Below are positions 42,756 through 48,155 of a stretch of 48,155 nt of DNA, in pieces. The DNA lies in IMG/VR virus record IMGVR_UViG_3300035698_002941, positions 1 to 48,155 of that record; one strand, 5' to 3'. Each line of letters begins with the position of its first letter. The first letter of the stretch is position 1. The translations under genes were made by a program, and so were the position numbers. Origin of the DNA: a virus. Under the pieces are notes generated by a model, which did not search any database, was not told the origin of the DNA, and was given only the letters and a program-made list of their open reading frames with translations.

Positions 42756-42918
42756 CAGCATCAAGGCTCGCTATACACCACACTATTAGTGTTAACGGCC
42801 ATAACAAAGGCATCATTGTGACCCCAAACATAACCGATGAGAAGTGGCTGTCGCGCTCAACTTTCGAACACATGAATAAAAATGTGAAGATAATTCCTGC
42901 TACGTAAATTTCGCTCAT
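42748..42918 (-). CDS. 56-aa two-helix membrane protein
   Basis: ATG 42918 overlaps the upstream stop (ATGA) and has GGAG about 8 nt upstream. Two hydrophobic segments (Y-V-A-G-I-I-F-T-F-L-F-M and V-M-F-G-V-T-M-M-P-L-L-W-P-L-T-L-I-V-W) flank a polar K-V-E-R-D-S-H loop. It belongs to a run of very short coupled genes. Function unknown. Confidence 0.68.
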   Translation of the reverse strand: MSEIYVAGIIFTFLFMCSKVERDSHFSSVMFGVTMMPLLWPLTLIVWCIASLDADE

Positions 42919-43127
42919 TTTGATAACTCCTGATCAATTTCTAATCGTAAACTTTCGAGTATTGCATTGCCCGCTTCTGGACTGATGCCTTCCTCGGCTA
43001 ACCTATCCAGAATGGTGATCATTCCTAAAGCGCCAGCGTGGAACGTTTTCTTTAGCAGCTCGACAAGTTCAGAGTCTATCAAACTGTTAGCGTAAAGCGT
43101 ATCCCATTCATCTAGTATTGTGTTCAC
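42915..43127 (-). CDS. Hypothetical helical protein, 70 aa (GTG start)
   Basis: GTG 43127 overlaps the stop of the 24-codon gene (GTGA) and has GAGG 8 nt upstream; the frame is open to an ATG at 43151. The product is a soluble acidic helix bundle candidate (L-V-E-L-L-K-K-T-F-H-A-G-A-L-G-M-I-T-I-L). Family not recognised. Confidence 0.6.
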   Translation of the reverse strand: MNTILDEWDTLYANSLIDSELVELLKKTFHAGALGMITILDRLAEEGISPEAGNAILESLRLEIDQELSK

Positions 43128-43198
43128 GGTAAAAACCTCACGCTCATACATGCGGCAATACCTGCCGTGAATATTATTGATGGTAGTTGTTTAATCAT
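43124..43198 (-). CDS. 24-aa hydrophobic peptide gene (candidate)
   Basis: ATG 43198 overlaps the upstream stop (ATGA) and has GGAG about 5 nt upstream. The stop overlaps the next GTG. The peptide has a hydrophobic core, S-I-I-F-T-A-G-I-A-A, with a Lys at the start and an Arg near the end. Its placement in an unbroken chain of overlaps is the main evidence; length alone would not support it. Confidence 0.4.
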   Translation of the reverse strand: MIKQLPSIIFTAGIAACMSVRFLP

Positions 43199-43293
43199 TG
43201 TCCTCTCCAATCACGCCACACGATGGTTGCAAGTGCGGCAATAGCGATCGCCGTTCCAGTGCCAACTAATGCAGCTTCAATATAAAATGTCAT
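43195..43293 (-). CDS. 32-aa single-helix membrane protein
   Basis: ATG 43293 overlaps the upstream stop (ATGA) and follows GAGGAAG. One hydrophobic helix (A-A-L-V-G-T-G-T-A-I-A-I-A-A-L-A-T-I-V-W) is followed by a basic R-D-W-R-G tail, a clean type of small inner-membrane protein. Function unknown. Confidence 0.55.
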   Translation of the reverse strand: MTFYIEAALVGTGTAIAIAALATIVWRDWRGQ

Positions 43294-43451
43294 TTCGATA
43301 TCTTCCTCGGTGCTGCCGGTATATGGCTTATGTTAAAACCTTTGGGCAGTGACGGTGTAAATATTCGATCACTGGAACGGCGATTGCCTTGTCGCACGGT
43401 ATCAACTTCCTTGTGAAAATTAGCGATATCATTCGCTGTCAGCTTTCTCAT
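43290..43451 (-). CDS. Basic 53-aa protein
   Basis: ATG 43451 lies 23 nt inside the upstream gene, and the stop overlaps the next ATG. The first half is helical (K-L-T-A-N-D-I-A-N-F-H-K-E-V); the rest is basic with Q-G-N-R-R-S-S-D-R. No motif recognised. Confidence 0.55.
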   Translation of the reverse strand: MRKLTANDIANFHKEVDTVRQGNRRSSDRIFTPSLPKGFNISHIPAAPRKISK

Positions 43452-43722
43452 CTATCATTTCCTCAACACGTCGACGCTTAGCGGTCAGTGCGGCGTTCCT
43501 ATCCGCTTCGTTATCGGCAGTGCGCGGTGTGACCGCTGGTTCGCCATGGCGCACTCGAACATTCTGGACCGCTTGCCTGAACTCGACACCACCGCCCCTA
43601 GATTTAACTGACGACACAGTGCTGCACACCTTACATAATGATTGAAGACCGTCGCGTTTCCTGCAATGTTTATGAAAATCATCAAGTGGCTTTAACTTCG
43701 AGCATGACGAGCATATTTTCAT
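43429..43722 (-). CDS. Small zinc-ribbon protein (HNH-associated type), 97 aa
   Basis: ATG 43722 has AGGA 7 nt upstream. The N-terminus K-I-C-S-S-C-S-K-L-K-P-L-D-D-F-H-K followed by L-C-K-V-C is the four-Cys ribbon usually found in front of phage HNH endonucleases, but no HNH motif follows. The C-terminal half is basic and probably disordered (A-K-R-R-R-V). It may be a regulator or a nuclease remnant. Confidence 0.7.
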   Translation of the reverse strand: MKICSSCSKLKPLDDFHKHCRKRDGLQSLCKVCSTVSSVKSRGGGVEFRQAVQNVRVRHGEPAVTPRTADNEADRNAALTAKRRRVEEMIDEKADSE

Positions 43723-43761
43723 AATGGTTCCTGCCCTTGATTTAATACGACTCAACTATAA

Positions 43762-44415
43762 CTAACCGGATGAGTGCGCGCCAGTACCGTTGGTCGGGAT
43801 AGGTAATAATTGAGTGGCGAGCGCGTTGGCAATACCGACGTATGTCCGGCTGCGTTCTTTCCATCGATCGTCTGACGGCCCTAATCTGTTTTGCCCGCTA
43901 TCAGTTTGATTAGACCATCGTTCAGCATTACCAACTATGCGTCCAGGCACACGCTTTGTAGGTGTGAGATGTTCGATGGGACCGTGCATAAATAGCGCTG
44001 TTTTCTTGCTGGCATCATCACCGAATTGATAAGGTTGTACGTATTGAGGTTTGGGCAATGGTGCATAGGTTTGAGTAGTTAGCACACCGATTGGGTTTTC
44101 CATCACTACACGTTTGCACCAGAATTTACACAGATAAAATAGATCGACCGTTTCTACAATGGCTCGCAATCGTTCGTCATGTCGAGGCTTACCAGCCGCG
44201 TACACATGATTACCACTAACACATAATTTAGTGCACGTCGGGTGAATGATGATCAAGTCCCAATCCAGGTGAACATAATTATGAACGTCACCTATGTAAT
44301 GATGAGGACTGTTGTCATCGCTCGATAGCAAGTCACAACTGTAAGCGTCATGACCCAACGCTCGGAACGCTTCACGAGTAACACCGCTTGTCTCACACCC
44401 TATCAGTACTCTCAT
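43762..44415 (-). CDS. Cytosine DNA methyltransferase-like protein
   Basis: 217 aa; ATGA overlap with the primase gene. The start R-V-L-I-G-C-E-T-S-G-V-T-R-E-A-F matches the SAM-binding motif I of phage C5-methylase-like proteins, with a D-L-L/D-V motif after. The catalytic-loop region reads H-P-T-C-T rather than the usual P-P-C, and M-E-N-P-I-G supplies the E-N motif. It could modify cytosines or another substrate; a catalytic Cys is present but displaced from the canonical context. No restriction partner is adjacent. Confidence 0.75.
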   Translation of the reverse strand: MRVLIGCETSGVTREAFRALGHDAYSCDLLSSDDNSPHHYIGDVHNYVHLDWDLIIIHPTCTKLCVSGNHVYAAGKPRHDERLRAIVETVDLFYLCKFWCKRVVMENPIGVLTTQTYAPLPKPQYVQPYQFGDDASKKTALFMHGPIEHLTPTKRVPGRIVGNAERWSNQTDSGQNRLGPSDDRWKERSRTYVGIANALATQLLPIPTNGTGAHSSG

Positions 44416-46841
44416 GGCAGTGGTAATGTTGGTTCACGATAGTACACGTCGAACACTGGCGTACCCGCTAGCATTCTAGGTTCGAGCTTGAAGCGTTGTG
44501 ACAGTGCGGTTTGCAGGCGTCGTGAATCTTGTTGTGTGGGTTTGTCGTAGCCTAACATTTTGAGTATTGCTGACGACGTGAGCATTTGTTGAGTAGTGCC
44601 AGGGTCGGGCGTGACGCTGTAGAATTTAGTGAAGTTATCGATCATTGGGTCTTGATCGGTGTGCGCGGTGTTGACGCTGTTGAGGTTGGATGACTCAGCG
44701 TCCGTAAGATAACATTGCTCGCCCGCTAGATAGTAAGCGTAGGCTTCGGCCCATAGCTGCGACAAATCAATACCGTGATTGAAATTAATTTCGCCCAGGC
44801 ATGGGATAGTCCAGAAACGCCGGTTGCCAGTAGGGTCATGAAGGAAGTTGCGGCTGTTGACGGTGGCCATGAATACTGTACGACGCGGATGTTGAATAGC
44901 GCGGCGATCGTAAGGTGCTCGATAGTTGTCAGTGTCGGTAGTGATGAACGACTTGAGCGATGATATAGCTGACTGTCGGAAGGTAGCGTCAAGCTCACCT
45001 AGCTCACACATCCAATACATCAACACCGTCATAATTGAATCTTTGTTCTCAGGGTTGACAGCGACGCCATCCAATCCCCATGTCGGATCAGGCAGTAGTG
45101 ATCTAAACCAACTGGTTTTACCAATACCTTGACCACCTTGCAGCACGATCAATCCGCTGGACTTAACACCACGCTCGTTCATGACAGCAGCGACCGCGCC
45201 GATCATCCAACGCATTATCATGATGCGATTGAATTGAGGGTTGGCAGTGGGTATGCAGTCAGCTAATTGAGCAATGAGTGAGTGCCCACCGGCCCAGGGC
45301 TTGTTAGCGACCAGCCAATCTTGAACAGGATGATATTGATTCTTCTCAGCGATGGCATCTAACTTTCTGGGTATGCCGTTGGTAAGCTGAATGTCGTGCC
45401 GGTTGGCTTTGGAAATGATTTCAGTGTAGTAGCTGTTTTCACTTACGTCAGGGATGACATTGCCGCTGAATTCAATCTGCTTTGTCATACGATTGTAACG
45501 AACGACAATACCGTAATGATTAAGTAGTTGTTCTACATTTTCAACCGTCATTTTAGGTTTACCAGTGGTGGTGATGTCAGGAAATGTTAACCCACCTAAC
45601 GATTGAGTATTGCCGTGCACGGGCATGATGGCCGCAATGATGGCTGACTTGCTGACGGTAATACCAACGTCTTTGCCACGAGCGTACAGTAATGCCGACA
45701 GTACGTGACGGTCTGCGTCTTCAAGTTCAGTGTCACGAATAGTACGCTGCAACTTACTCATAGCCGATGGGTTGCCTCCCAACGAATTAACCATCTCGAT
45801 CAACGTGTCCAGCGCTTCAGTGTAGTCATTGGTCTGTGCCATGTAGTCATCAACACTGTCCCGAAATGACTGCGCGGTGCCGACCAATGTGTCAGGTGTG
45901 TCGGTGCTGACATGTTCTGTAGATAGCGCCGGTGGCATGAAGGGTTGCGGCGCGTCAGTCATGGTCGATCGCTGGAGTCGTTCTATTGCCGCCGTTGGTT
46001 TGTAGCCTTGACCACGTGCACGCCATACAAGTGAGCCAATGGTGATCGGTTGTACGTCAGCCGATTTAGGCTCGGGTGACAGTGCGTAATATTGACGGCT
46101 GGCATCGGCGCTGCCTTTGTAGCTGTCGTCTGTGGCACTGGCTGACCACGCATCGAACACTTGCAAGCCTTGCTCGGGTGAACTGGAGTAATGGTTGCGC
46201 AATGCAGCAGCGACCGCCATCCAACCGGTATAGCCACGAGTGCTCGGTATGAACGTGAGCATTTCAACGATGTCGTCATGGCAGTAAATGGTGGGTGGTT
46301 GGTCGGGTGTCAATATGCTTGAGGCTTCAGGAGATGGCGCTGACGGCTTAGTAAGCATCATCACGGCCATTGGCGGCAGGACCGGCAGCATTGACGGCGT
46401 GGCGAGCTTGAGCAATCCTAGACCGTCAGGTGAGGGGGTGTAACCAGGACCGGTGGCAATGTAGCCTTTGCCGGTGGTGCGCGTGTCGAATCCCTCACCT
46501 AGAATATCAGTAAACCAATTGGTGGTTTGATGAATGGTCGCATCCGGTGGCAACGCAAATGCGTAATGTTGACCACCGTGCAATGTGCTCTGAAGATGGG
46601 CCGCTTGCCAGTTGAGTGCATGACCGAAGAGGGTGTCAATGGCCGTAGTGGTGAGCGCGGGCGATTTGTAGGTATCGAGATCAATGATGGTAACGCCTAC
46701 TGGTACGGCGATGCCGGTAAAGTCGGTATTGGATGGTATTGGGCTGGCTGACTTGAAACCGTTGCTGCCCGCTTTAGGCGTTCGATTGGCCGTCAGCGGA
46801 AATATTGAAATGCCTGCGTTGGCTAGTTGAGTGCCATTCAT
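44412..46841 (-). CDS. Primase-helicase: PrimPol domain plus VirE/SF3-type helicase
   Basis: 809 aa. The N-terminus (about 1-165) is a bifunctional primase-polymerase domain with the metal-binding pair Asp54/Asp56 in I-I-D-L-D-T-Y and a later G-G-Q-H-Y-A-F. A middle helical linker leads to a virulence-associated-E-type helicase: Walker A L-Q-G-G-Q-G-I-G-K-T-S-W near 560-572, acidic C-E-L-G-E-L-D-A near 600, sensor-type F-M-A-T-V-N-S and G-N-R-R-F-W. It primes and unwinds at the replication fork and is the key partner of the family B polymerase. No ribosome-binding site is evident before ATG 46841. Confidence 0.9.
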   Translation of the reverse strand: MNGTQLANAGISIFPLTANRTPKAGSNGFKSASPIPSNTDFTGIAVPVGVTIIDLDTYKSPALTTTAIDTLFGHALNWQAAHLQSTLHGGQHYAFALPPDATIHQTTNWFTDILGEGFDTRTTGKGYIATGPGYTPSPDGLGLLKLATPSMLPVLPPMAVMMLTKPSAPSPEASSILTPDQPPTIYCHDDIVEMLTFIPSTRGYTGWMAVAAALRNHYSSSPEQGLQVFDAWSASATDDSYKGSADASRQYYALSPEPKSADVQPITIGSLVWRARGQGYKPTAAIERLQRSTMTDAPQPFMPPALSTEHVSTDTPDTLVGTAQSFRDSVDDYMAQTNDYTEALDTLIEMVNSLGGNPSAMSKLQRTIRDTELEDADRHVLSALLYARGKDVGITVSKSAIIAAIMPVHGNTQSLGGLTFPDITTTGKPKMTVENVEQLLNHYGIVVRYNRMTKQIEFSGNVIPDVSENSYYTEIISKANRHDIQLTNGIPRKLDAIAEKNQYHPVQDWLVANKPWAGGHSLIAQLADCIPTANPQFNRIMIMRWMIGAVAAVMNERGVKSSGLIVLQGGQGIGKTSWFRSLLPDPTWGLDGVAVNPENKDSIMTVLMYWMCELGELDATFRQSAISSLKSFITTDTDNYRAPYDRRAIQHPRRTVFMATVNSRNFLHDPTGNRRFWTIPCLGEINFNHGIDLSQLWAEAYAYYLAGEQCYLTDAESSNLNSVNTAHTDQDPMIDNFTKFYSVTPDPGTTQQMLTSSAILKMLGYDKPTQQDSRRLQTALSQRFKLEPRMLAGTPVFDVYYREPTLPLP

Positions 46842-46904
46842 TCATTACTATTCATTGTAGTGGCGGTCGGTCAGTGTATAGGGTGACTGGAGATTGTTCA
46901 AACG

Positions 46905-47144
46905 TCAGTTGCGGTCATCGTCATCTATTCCTATGGGGTTGCGGTCAAGTTCACTACGGATATGTTTGGACATTGCAGGCGTGAGTGTGCCGTTATTTTT
47001 ACGCTCGACTACTTCAGCTTTGATGGCCTCAAGTTCTTGATTGTGAATTTTAACCAATTCCAGCAGCGCTAATGCGTGCTTGTAATATTGACGCCTACTG
47101 GTGCGATGAACCTTAAGTAGCTTACGCAATTCTCTATCGGTCAT
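46905..47144 (-). CDS. Basic helical protein, 79 aa
   Basis: The frame is open from 47246, but ATG 47144 has GGGGGAG about 6 nt upstream and begins just after the zinc-ribbon stop, so it is preferred. The product is helical and charged (R-E-L-R-K-L-L-K, then L-A-L-L-E-L-V-K-I-H-N-Q-E-L-E), with an acidic end D-D-D-D. It could be a small DNA- or protein-binding regulator. Family not recognised. Confidence 0.62.
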   Translation of the reverse strand: MTDRELRKLLKVHRTSRRQYYKHALALLELVKIHNQELEAIKAEVVERKNNGTLTPAMSKHIRSELDRNPIGIDDDDRN

Positions 47145-47146
47145 CG

Positions 47147-47785
47147 TCATCTCCCCCTTGATATTTTGACGCAGCGTGGGCAACCACCGTTTTTCAACTC
47201 CGCGTGGTGACGTGCCTTCACTGCAAACGGACCATGATCGCGACAAACAACCATAACGTTCTTACACCGTGAGACGTAATTAGCTCTCGTGTATATGAAT
47301 CGATCACCGTGCGCGGTAGCAGCATCCTTGAGCCATTTGATGTGATGCGGAATTTGTCGGCAGCTCGGACAACCACCGTTGGGTGACTGATGATGGTTGA
47401 TGGGCGACGTATTGAAGTCGCCGTGCGTCTCGCCGGTAATAAAATTAACACTCGTGCAAGTGTAAGTGGCTTTAGTTTGCCACTCGTCTGCTTTGAATCG
47501 GTCATACGTGAATTTATCACCGTGAATAGCTTTCGATTTTTTGACCAAATTGAATTGAGTAATTGATTTAAGACAACCAAGACAACCACCGGAATTGAGT
47601 GGTGACTCAATATGGCGCTGAGCGCGCATTATAAAGTCGCCGTGAATTGCACAAGTGATCGTTGTGTTCTCATGCGCGCTGCGGTAAGTGGCGTAGTTGT
47701 AACGAAAGCGATCACCGTGGCGCGCTTTGGCTCTCGCTATCCATTTTACTCCACGCTTCTCCAATGTTGTTAGGTTGGGATTCAT
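47147..47785 (-). CDS. Three-module zinc-ribbon array protein
   Basis: 212 aa; the start overlaps the stop of the hexapeptide gene (ATGA). Three modules repeat H-G-D-R/K-F-x-Y, then C-x(2-12)-H-G-D/P-F, a conserved His, and G-G-C-x-x-C. It is clearly a paralogue of the four-module protein at 689-1528 and resembles the zinc-ribbon segments of phage and mobile-element endonucleases, but again lacks a nuclease domain. Nucleic-acid binding is inferred. Confidence 0.77.
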   Translation of the reverse strand: MNPNLTTLEKRGVKWIARAKARHGDRFRYNYATYRSAHENTTITCAIHGDFIMRAQRHIESPLNSGGCLGCLKSITQFNLVKKSKAIHGDKFTYDRFKADEWQTKATYTCTSVNFITGETHGDFNTSPINHHQSPNGGCPSCRQIPHHIKWLKDAATAHGDRFIYTRANYVSRCKNVMVVCRDHGPFAVKARHHAELKNGGCPRCVKISRGR

Positions 47786-48155
47786 TGATCGTACCTCAAC
47801 TTGTGATGATCAGCGATGGCTTTGGCACCTTCCAAACACGCTACCGTAATGGGTCGTGATTCACGTTTACGTTCCCAATGATTGATTGCATCGGCAAGTG
47901 TGAACCAACGGCAACCTGCGCCTACCCACGCTACACCGTCAATGTCGCAAATTAATTTAGAATAACCTTCAGCATGACACCATACGGCTGTCCACCTGTG
48001 TTTACCCGCATGTAAAACACCGCCGGTCATGCTGCTGTTGCCGGTCATGCTGCTGTTGCCGACCATGCTGCTGTAGTCGTGCATGCTGCTGTAGCCGTGC
48101 ATGCTGCTGTTGCCGTGCATACTGCTGTTGCCGTACATGCGGCTGTTGCCGACCA
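47782..48155 (-). CDS. Hexapeptide-repeat solenoid protein, C-terminal part (starts at the left end of the window)
   Basis: The frame runs in from the window edge with M-x-G-N-S-S repeats, then leaves the repeat at M-T-G-G-V. The C-terminal ~80 residues read H-A-E-G-Y-S-K-L-I-C-D-I-D-G and A-G-C-R-W-F-T-L-A-D-A-I-N-H-W, a small domain that caps hexapeptide solenoids in other phage proteins. It joins the minus-strand gene starting at 335. Function unknown. Confidence 0.75.
   Translation of the reverse strand, partial: VGNSRMYGNSSMHGNSSMHGYSSMHDYSSMVGNSSMTGNSSMTGGVLHAGKHRWTAVWCHAEGYSKLICDIDGVAWVGAGCRWFTLADAINHWERKRESRPITVACLEGAKAIADHHKLRYDQ
48059..48155. repeat. 97-base overlap identical to bases 1-97
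   Basis: The final 97 bases equal the first 97 exactly. The overlap continues the reading frame of the hexapeptide gene, so it marks circular closure of the contig (circularly permuted or terminally redundant DNA) rather than a natural genome end. Because it lies in the 90-bp repeat, collapse or expansion by the assembler is possible. Confidence 0.9.

Noticed and set aside
43429-43722. HNH homing endonuclease
   Set aside because: The four-Cys ribbon is present, but the H-N-H catalytic core is absent.
1-48155. Integrase, repressor, phage RNA polymerase or tRNA genes
   Set aside because: No tyrosine or serine recombinase motifs, no CI-like gene, no single-subunit RNA polymerase motifs and no cloverleaf-like stretch were recognised. 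A tRNA scan would be needed to exclude tRNAs fully.

Overview
The window is a near-complete genome of a lytic, podovirus-like tailed bacteriophage, most likely a circularly closed environmental contig. Bases 48059-48155 repeat bases 1-97 exactly, and one gene (a hexapeptide-repeat protein) runs off the left end and continues at the right end in the same frame. Closing the overlap gives about 48,058 bp, although the join lies inside a 90-bp tandem repeat, so the exact length is uncertain. The virion genes are T7-like in order and type: portal/head-tail connector, scaffold, capsid, tail tubular A and B, a T7 gp14/15/16-like ejection block and a pectate-lyase-type tailspike. There is no phage RNA polymerase, integrase or repressor, so host RNA polymerase is probably used throughout. 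The host cannot be named from the sequence. GATC is conspicuously frequent in most genes.

On the closed circle the genome has two converging transcription units. A divergent control region (about 1529-1919) holds a 70-bp inverted repeat (1567-1636 and 1789-1858). The late unit runs rightwards from it (1920-30139): terminase small and large subunits, portal, Bbp19-like protein, scaffold, capsid, a decoration-like protein, a duplicated tail tubular A, tail tubular B, four ejection/internal virion proteins, a GATC-poor fibre/adhesin, a very large protein with an HExxH zinc-peptidase motif, a tailspike, a holin, a lipoprotein and membrane/coiled-coil proteins.

The early unit runs leftwards from the same region, through position 1, and on from 48155 down to 30302. 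In transcription order it has a four-module zinc-ribbon protein, a small protein, the hexapeptide solenoid protein, a three-module zinc-ribbon paralogue, a PrimPol/VirE-type primase-helicase, a cytosine-methyltransferase-like protein and a cluster of very small, mutually overlapping genes. Then follow an SF2 helicase interrupted by a 336-residue intein in its Walker A motif, a VRR-NUC nuclease, a DUF2800-type nuclease, a DUF2815-type single-strand-binding protein, a MazG-like pyrophosphohydrolase, a family B DNA polymerase, an M23 endopeptidase (probable endolysin) and several unknowns. The two units meet at 30140-30301, where a hairpin lies.

Most neighbouring genes overlap by 1-30 nt (ATGA, TAATG, TTGA), implying translational coupling. 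Several genuine-looking genes are only 24-56 codons long. The most interesting items are the helicase intein, the long inverted repeat with a bipartite motif at the transcription divide, the 90-bp repeat encoding a hexapeptide solenoid, the two zinc-ribbon arrays without a nuclease domain, the tiny-gene cluster, a possible frameshift near 38.8 kb, and a hairpin that covers the capsid ribosome-binding site.
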